Shown here: positions 1 through 6,637 of the stretch, one piece after another
Position numbering within the stretch: the stretch's first letter is position 1
How the letters are laid out: every line of letters starts with the position of its first letter
Assembly: GCA_902494815.1 (NCBI GenBank)
Contig: CABUVB010000049.1
Location: 1 to 10,773, forward strand
DNA: 10,773 bases
Reading direction: 5' to 3'
Origin: an uncultured Collinsella sp.
Lineage (GTDB): Bacteria > Actinomycetota > Coriobacteriia > Coriobacteriales > Coriobacteriaceae
The notes under the pieces: model-generated
The model's database searches: none
Seen by the model: only the letters and a program-made list of their open reading frames with translations
What the model was told of the DNA's origin: nothing
Translations under genes and position numbers: made by a program

Positions 1-218
1 ACGGATTCCGAGTTGATCTTAGGCACGATGACGCCGACGAGCTTGGTGGATCCGGTGCGCAGCGCGCGAGCCTGGCTGGACCGCACGTATCCGGTCAGCT
101 CAATCGCCTGCTTAATGCGCTCGGCCTTATCCGCCGAGATATATCCACCGTTGAGGTAGCGCGAGACGGCGGCGCTCGAAACGCCGGCCAGCTCGGCCAC
201 ATCTTTCATCTTTACCAC
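1..218 (-). CDS. LacI-family transcriptional regulator, N-terminal part (C-terminus outside window)
   Basis: The visible 72 codons give the DNA-binding head of a LacI/GalR repressor. The helix-turn-helix reads MKDVAELAGVSSAAVSRYLN (residues 4-23), followed by the third helix and a hinge region with RSSQARALRTGST. The first strand of the sugar-binding core follows (KLVGVIVPKIN). The gene runs off the left edge. I place the start at GTG 218-216 because an AGGGG sits 5 bases upstream (228-224); ATG at 209-207 is the alternative and would lose three residues. Family members bind palindromic operators and respond to sugars or their phosphates. The ligand cannot be told from this part. The gene is co-oriented with the Pel operon but separated by about 240 bases, so it probably starts a separate unit. 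Confidence 0.9.
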   Translation of the reverse strand, partial: MVKMKDVAELAGVSSAAVSRYLNGGYISADKAERIKQAIELTGYVRSSQARALRTGSTKLVGVIVPKINSES

Positions 219-223
219 GAGCA

Positions 224-228
224 CCCCT
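224..228 (-). promoter_or_regulatory. Ribosome-binding site of the LacI-type gene
   Basis: AGGGG is 5 bases before GTG 218-216, but 14 bases before the ATG at 209-207. It therefore favours the GTG start. Confidence 0.55.
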
Positions 229-353
229 GACAACGAATTCACAAGCACCATGATAGCTGCCTTGCCCGCAAATTGAGTAAATAGAATCCCAGGTCGAGCA
301 AACGTCAGCGAGCGGGCAGCTGCCGTGGCGAGGTGCCGCGAAAGAGGAGCGAA

Positions 354-370
354 GCGTACTTTATGTACGC
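354..370. repeat. Short inverted repeat (hairpin)
   Basis: GCGTAC, a TTTAT loop and GTACGC form a perfect 6-bp stem with a 5-base loop. Read on the minus strand the stem is followed by a pyrimidine-rich stretch (TTCGCTCCTCTTTC), so it could act as a weak terminator for the operon ending at 456. The flanks form a mirror repeat (cgctt and ttcgc on the minus strand) that does not lengthen the stem. It could equally be part of a dispersed intergenic element. Confidence 0.5.
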
Positions 371-385
371 AAGCGACGGTTTGAG

Positions 386-409
386 CGGCAGATCGCCCGG
401 CAGATGCCC
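386..409. repeat. Two adjacent 12-base direct repeats
   Basis: Two head-to-tail units, CGGCAGATCGCC and CGGCAGATGCCC, differ at two positions. They lie between the two hairpins of the intergenic region. Function unknown. Confidence 0.5.
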
Positions 410-426
410 GCGCAGCGTCGAGCGGT

Positions 427-448
427 CCGGTGTTTGTTAAAACGCCGG
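427..448. repeat. Imperfect inverted repeat downstream of the DUF4956 gene
   Basis: CCGGTGTTT and AAACGCCGG flank the 4-base loop GTTA. As plus-strand RNA it forms nine pairs including one G-U; as minus-strand RNA, the operon's sense, one C-A mismatch interrupts the stem. It starts 7 bases after the operon's last stop codon, which suits a 3'-end hairpin, but no T-run follows, so termination here would not be of the standard intrinsic type. Confidence 0.45.
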
Positions 449-455
449 AACATAG

Positions 456-1121
456 TTACCCGTGGTATTCGCCGTTGTACTGGATTAACGTCAAGTCTTC
501 CACGCCGTCAAGCGCGCGAATGGCGTCGGCATAGGGCATGTCAACGCCGTCCGAGAACACCTCGACGGCCATCTCGACCTTGTCGCCGCGCATAGTCTTA
601 GACTTGACGGTAAACTTGGTGCGCCCAAATGCACGCACGATATCATCACCGGTAGTCTGGCCCGTGTAGTGGATGACCATCATGTACACGCGCGCCTTGT
701 CCTGATGGCTCGCAAAGCCGGCAATCATCACCACGATCACCACCGCCGTGAGCCCCACGAGTGCGTACATGCCGGCACCCGCCGTAATGCCCGTGGTAAT
801 GGCCCAGAACAGATACAGCAGGTCGAGCGGGTCCTTGACCGCCGTACGATAACGAACGATGGACAGAGCACCGACCATACCGAGCGAGATGACCACGTTC
901 GTCGAGATCGCAAGCGTCACCATACACGTAAGCACGCACATGCCCACGAGCGTCACGGCAAAGCTGCGCGAGTACACCACGCCGGTAAAGAAGCGCTTGT
1001 ACACGCAATAGATCAGGATGCCCATGGCGAGCGCCACGAGCAGCGACAGACCGATCTTGGCAGGGTCGACCTGGCCAAACGCCTCCAAGACGGAGTTCTT
1101 AAAAAAGTCCCTGGTGCTCAT
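456..1121 (-). CDS. DUF4956 family integral membrane protein
   Basis: This is a 221-residue protein of the DUF4956 family. Hydrophobic segments are visible at about residues 22-40, 52-72, 74-88 and 100-137 (the last long enough for two passes). The family's most recognisable stretch is GALSIVRYRTAVKDPLDLLY (84-103). A soluble C-terminal domain of about 80 residues (140-221) follows, with an alternating pattern typical of a small alpha/beta fold. The molecular function is unknown. Genes of this family commonly sit beside VTC-domain and CotH genes, as here. I infer a membrane partner for the VTC protein, possibly a channel or anchor. The ATG lies 3 bases after the stop of the upstream gene. GAGGGG at 1138-1133 is 11 bases away, a rather long spacing, so translational coupling probably helps. 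It is the last gene of the operon. Confidence 0.88.
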   Translation of the reverse strand: MSTRDFFKNSVLEAFGQVDPAKIGLSLLVALAMGILIYCVYKRFFTGVVYSRSFAVTLVGMCVLTCMVTLAISTNVVISLGMVGALSIVRYRTAVKDPLDLLYLFWAITTGITAGAGMYALVGLTAVVIVVMIAGFASHQDKARVYMMVIHYTGQTTGDDIVRAFGRTKFTVKSKTMRGDKVEMAVEVFSDGVDMPYADAIRALDGVEDLTLIQYNGEYHG

Positions 1122-1124
1122 GGT

Positions 1125-1916
1125 CTAAATATCCCCTCGGTTCTCAAAATCCGATTCCCAGTAGTTAAAGCCGCGCAAGTAGGCGGTCTTTTCGTAGCAC
1201 AGGCAGTACTTGGAGACCGCCGTGAGCTCCGCCGCCCCCGGCGGTACCATATCGCGCACCAGCTGCGGGCAAAACTCGGTAAACTTAACCTCCATCACCA
1301 GCTTGCCCGGCTCCAGAACGGGCAGCGCGGGCAGGGTCGCGTCAAAGATATCGAAACTTCCCACAGCCGCGCGCACGTTCATGTCAAACGTGATGCGCAC
1401 GGTGCCTTCGTCCATCACCCACGGCTCACGCTCGTAGTCCACGATGGTACGCGGGCGCATCATATTGCAGATGCACTCGATGTAGAACTCGCGGCAGAGC
1501 GGATAGGGGCTCCTCAGCAAAAAGTCGTACTCGCCGGCCAGAATGCACTCAAACTCACCTCGCGTGAGCGGCGCGTCCTCCTTATAGATCCAGCTACCGT
1601 ACTTCTTTTTACGCTCGAGCTTAATCACCTTGTCGCTGCCGTTATAGATGCGCACGCGATACTTTTTGCGCATGAGAATGCCGGCGTCTTTTTCCTCGTA
1701 GGCCGAGTTGCAGTAGTCGTCAAAATACAGGCTGCGAATGGTGTAACCACCCGCCCGCGCATGCTTGTCCAGTTTAAAAACCGGCGCCATGCGACAGGCA
1801 AGCGCGGAGTGCTCGCCCTCGTTAATGAGATATTTGAGCTCGTGGCGGTAACGCTCCTGCGTGGTACGTACAGGCGGAGCCGCCAAGCGCTCAAGCAGCG
1901 CGCTAGCCCTCCTCAT
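1125..1916 (-). CDS. VTC-domain protein, putative polyphosphate polymerase
   Basis: These 263 residues consist almost entirely of a VTC domain (the catalytic tunnel domain of yeast Vtc4), without SPX or membrane parts. Visible family motifs are RHELKYLI (24-31, with K28), YTIRSLYFDD (58-67), KYRVRIYN (85-92, R87 and R89), IKLERKKK (98-105), VRITFD (173-178, R174), VMEVKF (207-212, E209) and SKY (235-237, K236). These fit the basic residues and the metal-binding glutamate that line the yeast active-site tunnel, so the enzyme looks intact and should make polyphosphate from ATP on the cytosolic side. The start ATG overlaps the end of the CotH gene by 14 bases and has GGAGG 6 bases upstream (1927-1923). 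An AGGAGG lies inside the first codons but no good start codon follows it. Its product and its role in Pel synthesis are not shown by sequence alone. Confidence 0.9.
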   Translation of the reverse strand: MRRASALLERLAAPPVRTTQERYRHELKYLINEGEHSALACRMAPVFKLDKHARAGGYTIRSLYFDDYCNSAYEEKDAGILMRKKYRVRIYNGSDKVIKLERKKKYGSWIYKEDAPLTRGEFECILAGEYDFLLRSPYPLCREFYIECICNMMRPRTIVDYEREPWVMDEGTVRITFDMNVRAAVGSFDIFDATLPALPVLEPGKLVMEVKFTEFCPQLVRDMVPPGAAELTAVSKYCLCYEKTAYLRGFNYWESDFENRGDI

Positions 1917-3672
1917 ACGTGTCCTCCACGACCTTACCGCCGTCTTGCACGTAAAAACACTTCATGCCATAGTGCTTGCCGTCGTCAGTCACATAGTAGT
2001 CAAACGCATCTTGCCTATAACCGTCGGAGTTGGTGGCACGCACGCGCACAAAATACTGGCCGGCATCGGGCGCATCGCAGGTCACCTCGGGAAGCAGCAC
2101 GTCCTCGGCCTTAAAGACCACGTCGCTTATGGCATAGTCGCGCGCAAGCTCTACGGTGTAGCGAATGTCGCGCGCCTCAAAGTCGTAGGACGCATCCCAG
2201 TTAATGCGCAGCTTACCGTTATCGATCTGCGGCACGCCGATGTAGAACGGCATGGGCTTTTTAAAACTCTCGCGAAAGCTCTTGTAGTTCTCCTCGATCT
2301 CGGAGGGAATCGCCACGGCGATCTGCTCGTATTGGTCCTTGGTGACAGGCAGATGGTCGATATCGGGCGAAGCAAAGACCAGGGATTCAGTCACCTCGCG
2401 GTAGTGCTTGATCATCTTGCTCAGGCGTGCCTCGGTCATATACGAGCGCAGGTCCTTGACGGCGCTATCGAGCTCGGCGCGGAACGACTTGCTGCGCAAC
2501 GCGCGGTTAAACAGCACGTTGCCCCAGTAGTTGCTTGCGCCACGCTCCCAGCTCGCATAATCCGAGAATCCCGTCAGGCTCAACTCGAGTTTGCGCAGCA
2601 TGCCGTCGTTATCCCAATCCAGGATGTACCAGACCTTGGAGTTAAGCGGACTGTATAGATAGCAGTTACGGTTCTGCGTATCGCAATTGCCCGTCAAGAT
2701 CTGAAACGCCATCCAATAGACCAGGTTCTCGGTATCGAAGTAGGTGTCGAGCACATCGTCGATCTTATGCGTATCGTCGTTGAGCGCATCGAGCATCTCG
2801 ATCAACTTGGTATGGTCCGAATCGCCCTTAATCTCGAGCATGCCCTCAAACGCCGTCTGGTTGTAGTCGGGGTCATCGGTGAGCTTAATGGTGTCTTCGA
2901 AGCGATGGAAATCGAAGTTGTTCACCTTATACAGATGCCCGTTCTTATCCAGACCGTGAGCCTTAAGTGCCGTCTTGTTGAGCTGCTCGACCTGCGTAAA
3001 CAGGCCGTAGTCCTCAAAGGTGTCGTTGGACTTTTCGGTCTGGTCGCACACCCACAGATGCACAAACTGCGTGCGCAGGCCCATCATCTGGGGAATCCCA
3101 CGGATAAGGTCGTAGGCCATCTTGTTGCGAAAACGCATACCCTCGCCCATGTGCTTGTTGAGCGCAATCGCGCGCTGTTGGCGCCAGGTACCCTTGCCCT
3201 TTTTGAGCTCCACCTTGTAATTCTTTTGCGAGTTCATGCTCGATGTCTGACCGCGCACCTGCACGGTAGCATTGGGCGCTTCCTCGCCATAGCCAACCTC
3301 GCCGGCCACCGGGCCGTCTTCGTCGCCCGGCTGCAGCAGGCCCATAACCTGATAGCGCGTCACGCCCATGTCGGCATAGTCATACACCGAGTACGTGTTG
3401 ATCTCGGCCCAGCTGTGGTCGGTGTTCTCGGAGCTGTTGCCGCGCGAGACCGTCAGATACATGGTCACAATACCCGAGTCGTCGTAGACCTCGTACAGCT
3501 CATCTTTATCGCGTAGGTGCTTGGTACCGTCCGAGGACTCGGCCTTTTTAATCTTGTCCTGCTTTTTGACCTTTTTGGTCGAGGGGTCTTCCTGCACCGA
3601 GCAGCCCGAAAGCAACAGCGCACCGGCAGCCGCCTCAAAAAGGCGACGGCGGGACATCATTCTATCGGTCAT
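1903..3672 (-). CDS. CotH-kinase-like lipoprotein
   Basis: This 589-residue exported protein begins with a basic, hydrophobic signal and a lipobox LLSGC (Cys24 predicted to be lipidated). A lysine-rich linker follows (to about 45). The CotH kinase-like domain covers roughly 60-460. Hallmarks are VRGQTSS (139-145), followed by a lysine-containing NYKVEL, then GNCDTQNRN (328-336, candidate catalytic Asp331 and Asn336) and WYILDWDND (348-356, candidate metal-binding Asp354 and Asp356). These match the GNxD...N and WDxD pattern of active CotH kinases. Residues 478-565 look like a fibronectin-III-type beta domain. Known CotH proteins phosphorylate spore-coat proteins, but this operon does not look sporulation-related, so the substrate is probably another surface component. 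ATG 3672 has GGGGAGG 5 bases upstream (3684-3678) and overlaps pelG by 11 bases. Later in-frame ATGs at codons 5 and 6 are less well placed. Confidence 0.88.
   Translation of the reverse strand: MTDRMMSRRRLFEAAAGALLLSGCSVQEDPSTKKVKKQDKIKKAESSDGTKHLRDKDELYEVYDDSGIVTMYLTVSRGNSSENTDHSWAEINTYSVYDYADMGVTRYQVMGLLQPGDEDGPVAGEVGYGEEAPNATVQVRGQTSSMNSQKNYKVELKKGKGTWRQQRAIALNKHMGEGMRFRNKMAYDLIRGIPQMMGLRTQFVHLWVCDQTEKSNDTFEDYGLFTQVEQLNKTALKAHGLDKNGHLYKVNNFDFHRFEDTIKLTDDPDYNQTAFEGMLEIKGDSDHTKLIEMLDALNDDTHKIDDVLDTYFDTENLVYWMAFQILTGNCDTQNRNCYLYSPLNSKVWYILDWDNDGMLRKLELSLTGFSDYASWERGASNYWGNVLFNRALRSKSFRAELDSAVKDLRSYMTEARLSKMIKHYREVTESLVFASPDIDHLPVTKDQYEQIAVAIPSEIEENYKSFRESFKKPMPFYIGVPQIDNGKLRINWDASYDFEARDIRYTVELARDYAISDVVFKAEDVLLPEVTCDAPDAGQYFVRVRATNSDGYRQDAFDYYVTDDGKHYGMKCFYVQDGGKVVEDTYEEG
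1923..1927 (-). promoter_or_regulatory. Ribosome-binding site of the VTC-domain gene
   Basis: GGAGG, inside the final codons of the CotH-like gene, lies 6 bases before ATG 1916-1914. It supports the 14-base overlap of the two genes. Confidence 0.7.
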
Positions 3673-5206
3673 CAGAACCTCCCCAATGCTTGCGATACAC
3701 GTGAACTACTGCGCGCTCAAACGCACCATGTGGCTCACCCTTATGGCGACCTTCCTCGTAGCATTGCTCAACACGGTCGAGCACCCGGCCAAGTTCGGTA
3801 AACCAGCCCGTCTTGTCAGTCGCCACAATGGGCTGCTGGCTCAGGATACGATACGGCAAGTTGGCGGTATAGGTATCGAGTCGCAGCAGCGCCACGATAA
3901 AAAACACCGCCGCACCCAACAAAAAGCCAAAGCCGTAAAACTGCTGCGGCAAAAGCAACGACACGGCAGTCGTCAGCCCGGCCACACCGGCAAACAGGCC
4001 CGAAGCCAGCACGGCCCCCTTATAGTCGGTAAAGTACAGCAAGATGAGCATCACCGTATTACCCACGGCATACAGGCCATAGCCCACGCACAGCGTGCGA
4101 AAATACCCGTGCATAAGGTTGTTAAAGCCCAACGGTAGGGCCGACAGCACCGTGGTCTCGAGCGAAATGACCGCCGCGGTCACAAACAGCTGCTTGAGCG
4201 CACAAAAGCGCAGTTCGCTGTTAAGCGTGGAGAGCATCTCCTCCTCGGCCACCACAATGTCGCCCACCACGCCGCCGTCGTTGAACAGGCTGTAGTAGTC
4301 GCGATAGCGCGGATAGAAGTTGACCTCGACCGAGACCACAAAGTTGACGGTCGTGACCAGGATGGTCAAAAACGCGATGAGCGCCGGCACATCGTAGTAG
4401 GGCGCACCATAAAAGAAGCCCTTGACCTGCACGCCAATGGGACCGTCCCAAATAATCACCAGGTGCGCAAAGAGCCCCAGATTGGTTAACAGGCCCGTGA
4501 GCGCCAGCGGCATAAACTGATCGAGCCACTGCAAAAAGAGCCAGGGGCTGCGGTCGCTCTGAGGAAAATACCGGTATAGCAGAACCACGTCCCAGGCAAG
4601 CATGACGCCGTAGCCCAGAGCAATTGATGCCAACAGGCCCTCGACCGGCGGCAGCCCCAGTGCCAGCGCGGCCAGGGCGCATAGGCACGCGACGTCAATG
4701 GCAGCCGCAAAGCTGCACAGGATACCGCGGTAATCCTTGATGGCGGTGAGGTAGCTCATGCCGTTCCAGTTGACGATCATAATGTTGAACAGCCACAGGC
4801 ACAGCAGTCCCTGCAGCAGTGTGGCGCCCGAGAACAGCAAAAAGGCGCCGTAGAGCACGGTGCCCGCAACGAGCATGATGGCGTTGGAGCCCCAAAACGA
4901 AGGCAGTATCTCATCCTCGCGCTCGGCATACAACATATCAGCCAAAAAGCGCGTGACCGGCATGGAGAAAAAGCTCGTGAGCAAAAGTGAGGCCAGCAGT
5001 GTGTAGGTCACCATGCACACCAGCAGATCCTGGTTGGCACGGCCCACACCCCACAGACCGCACAGCACCAAGATACCCACCTGCAGCAGCACGCCCAACA
5101 GCATGGGACCCGTGCACACAATGCCGGCGTAGCCGTAAGCACGCATCGTGGCAAACAGGCCCCTGCGCCTAAACAGGCGCTTAAGCTCAAAACCAATTCC
5201 GGCCAT
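3662..5206 (-). CDS. pelG: PelG, Pel polysaccharide membrane transporter subunit
   Basis: The protein is a 514-residue polytopic membrane protein of the PelG family (MOP/Wzx-like flippase relatives). Its start, MAGIGFELKRLF followed by a basic stretch and the first membrane helix (MRAYGYAGIVCTGPMLLGVL), is highly typical of PelG. About a dozen hydrophobic segments run to about residue 440. In Pel systems PelG, with PelD and PelE, forms the inner-membrane complex that accompanies PelF and moves the growing polymer across the membrane. A soluble tail of about 70 residues (from about 442) is longer than I expect for proteobacterial PelG. It includes charged residues and TGWFTELGRVLDRVEQCYEE and probably faces the cytosol. 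The gene starts 3 bases after the pelF stop, with AGGGGGAG 6 bases before the ATG (5220-5213). Confidence 0.94.
   Translation of the reverse strand: MAGIGFELKRLFRRRGLFATMRAYGYAGIVCTGPMLLGVLLQVGILVLCGLWGVGRANQDLLVCMVTYTLLASLLLTSFFSMPVTRFLADMLYAEREDEILPSFWGSNAIMLVAGTVLYGAFLLFSGATLLQGLLCLWLFNIMIVNWNGMSYLTAIKDYRGILCSFAAAIDVACLCALAALALGLPPVEGLLASIALGYGVMLAWDVVLLYRYFPQSDRSPWLFLQWLDQFMPLALTGLLTNLGLFAHLVIIWDGPIGVQVKGFFYGAPYYDVPALIAFLTILVTTVNFVVSVEVNFYPRYRDYYSLFNDGGVVGDIVVAEEEMLSTLNSELRFCALKQLFVTAAVISLETTVLSALPLGFNNLMHGYFRTLCVGYGLYAVGNTVMLILLYFTDYKGAVLASGLFAGVAGLTTAVSLLLPQQFYGFGFLLGAAVFFIVALLRLDTYTANLPYRILSQQPIVATDKTGWFTELGRVLDRVEQCYEEGRHKGEPHGAFERAVVHVYRKHWGGSDDR
3678..3684 (-). promoter_or_regulatory. 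Ribosome-binding site of the CotH-like lipoprotein gene
   Basis: GGGGAGG lies 5 bases before ATG 3672-3670, inside the end of pelG. It favours this ATG over those at codons 5 and 6. Confidence 0.7.
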
Positions 5207-5209
5207 CGG

Positions 5210-6637
5210 CTACTCCCCCTCTCTGGGCAGGTTAAACGCACGCGCCGTCTCGTCGTACAGCGCGCGATAGTTGGCGAGCATTTGCTCGTGCAAAAAGTAC
5301 GTGGCAACGCGACGCTGCCCGCGCTCCCCCATCTCGATACGACGGGCGCGGCTTGTGCACATGCGCTCCATGGCATCGGCCAAGCCCTTGCGATACATGG
5401 GCGGCGTCACAAAACCCGCCACGCCATAGTCGTCACCCGGGGCGCCTTCGAGCAGCTCGCGGCAGCAGCCCACCTCGGTCGTCACGCAGGGACGGCGCGC
5501 TGCAAGCGACTCCAGCACGCTGAGCGGCTGGCCCTCGGAGATGCTCGTCAAAATGGTAAAGTCGAGCTTTTCCATGTACTCGACCACGTTGACGCGGCCA
5601 GTAAAGATCAGGTCGCGCACGCCCAGGGTTTCGACCAGCGCGTGGCACTCGGCGCCATACTCCTCGTCGTCCACGCCGCCCATGATGTGCAGGCGCACCT
5701 TGGGCAGGCGCTCATGCAGCTCAAAGAACGCATAGATCATAGTCTTGACGTCCTTGATGGGCGCCAGGCGCACCACCGCGCCAATGTCCACCCAGCCGTC
5801 ATCGGGCTTTAAGGGAATGTCCTTAAAGCGGTCGAACTGGATGCCGTTGGGGATGACCAGACATTTGTCTGCATCGCAACCCATATCGATCTGCGTCTTG
5901 CGGGCGTTATGGAACAAACTCGTCGCGCGGAAGGCGCAGCGGTAGATCTCCTCCGAAAGCAGGTAGAAAAAGCGAATCCAGCGGTCCTTAAACGACGGCA
6001 CCACCCAATCGGCGCGAATGATCTCTTCCTCGCGCTCGCGGGTGTAGATGCCATGCTCGGTCAACAGCACCGGCGCATGGTGAACGCTTGAGCCCAGGCA
6101 GGCGAGCAGACCACCGTAGCCGGTCGAGATGGCATGGTACACATCGGCCACCGGCACCTCGCTGCCCAACAGGTAGAGCACGGGCAGCAACATGGAGCGC
6201 ATGGTGTGGAATGCATCGGCAAAGGGCGTGTAGGGATACTCGGCCAGGCACACGTCGCGAAAGATATCCATAAACGTGCGGCTCTGCAAAAACGAGAGCG
6301 GATGCACGCGACGGCGGTAGAAGATATCGAATAACACGTCCCAGTCCGGATTGGAGAGCGACACCAGACGGCGTAACGCCTCGCGCTCACGGTCGTTAAA
6401 ACTGGCTTCATGTTGCTCACCCGAAAGCCGCAGGGCATCGTCCAGGAACACCTCGTGCACCTCGACCACGTTGCCGGGCAGCTCGTAGACAAACTTGCCA
6501 CGGTCGGCAGCATGCGCGCCGATCACCCACAGCACAAACTCGTGCTCGGGCATGGCCGTAATGTAGCCATGCATCCAGGTAGATACGCCGCCGTGCACAT
6601 AGGGGTAGCAACCCTCGAGTACCAGACAGATTCTCAT
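5210..6637 (-). CDS. pelF: PelF, GT4-family glycosyltransferase of Pel synthesis
   Basis: This 475-residue cytosolic GT-B enzyme is recognised at once by its N-terminus, MRICLVLEGCYPYVHGGVST (1-20), and by TEHGIYTREREEEI (193-206), both characteristic of PelF. The C-terminal nucleotide-sugar domain shows VIPNGI (261-266), GAVVRLAPIKDVKTMI (286-301), TGRVNVVEYM (346-355) and an E-x7-E motif, Glu368 to Glu376 in EGQPLSVLE. No membrane segment or signal peptide is visible. In characterised Pel systems PelF polymerises an N-acetylated hexosamine polymer from a UDP-sugar, so a GalNAc- or GlcNAc-type polymer is the best guess. Start and upstream stop overlap as ATGA, with AAGGAGGG 9 bases upstream (6654-6647). 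Length is close to the family norm, about 500 residues. Confidence 0.95.
   Translation of the reverse strand: MRICLVLEGCYPYVHGGVSTWMHGYITAMPEHEFVLWVIGAHAADRGKFVYELPGNVVEVHEVFLDDALRLSGEQHEASFNDREREALRRLVSLSNPDWDVLFDIFYRRRVHPLSFLQSRTFMDIFRDVCLAEYPYTPFADAFHTMRSMLLPVLYLLGSEVPVADVYHAISTGYGGLLACLGSSVHHAPVLLTEHGIYTREREEEIIRADWVVPSFKDRWIRFFYLLSEEIYRCAFRATSLFHNARKTQIDMGCDADKCLVIPNGIQFDRFKDIPLKPDDGWVDIGAVVRLAPIKDVKTMIYAFFELHERLPKVRLHIMGGVDDEEYGAECHALVETLGVRDLIFTGRVNVVEYMEKLDFTILTSISEGQPLSVLESLAARRPCVTTEVGCCRELLEGAPGDDYGVAGFVTPPMYRKGLADAMERMCTSRARRIEMGERGQRRVATYFLHEQMLANYRALYDETARAFNLPREGE

Larger units (their letters stand above)
219..455. other. Intergenic region between the Pel operon end and the LacI-type gene
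   Basis: No gene is supported here. The stretch holds a perfect 10-bp palindrome (315-324), a hairpin with a 6-bp stem (354-370), two adjacent 12-base near-identical units (386-397 and 398-409) and a longer imperfect inverted repeat (427-448). The part nearest the regulator gene (about 255-290) is AT-richer. On the minus strand it contains TATCAT (255-250), a possible -10 box for the regulator, but I find no good -35 box at the right distance. No hairpin is followed by a real T-run on the minus strand, so a standard Rho-independent terminator for the Pel operon is not evident. Confidence 0.6.

Noticed and set aside
250..290. Complete promoter for the LacI-type gene
   Set aside because: TATCAT at 255-250 is an acceptable -10 candidate, but no -35-like hexamer lies 16-18 bases upstream, so no promoter feature is called.
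427..448. Rho-independent terminator at the end of the operon
   Set aside because: A hairpin can form, but no T-run follows on either strand and the minus-strand stem has a mismatch. It is kept only as an inverted repeat.
404..595. Small plus-strand open frame across the operon's 3' end
   Set aside because: Arg-rich product overlapping the conserved DUF4956 C-terminus in antisense, with no ribosome-binding site.
669..2114. Long plus-strand open frame (481 codons) opposite the DUF4956 and VTC genes
   Set aside because: It is antisense to three well-supported genes, His/Arg-rich and low in complexity, with no recognisable domain. It fits an antisense shadow in GC-rich coding DNA.
1903..3672. 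Sporulation role for the CotH-like protein
   Set aside because: The family name comes from a spore-coat kinase, but the lipobox, the Pel/VTC context and the likely non-sporulating host argue for a cell-surface role.
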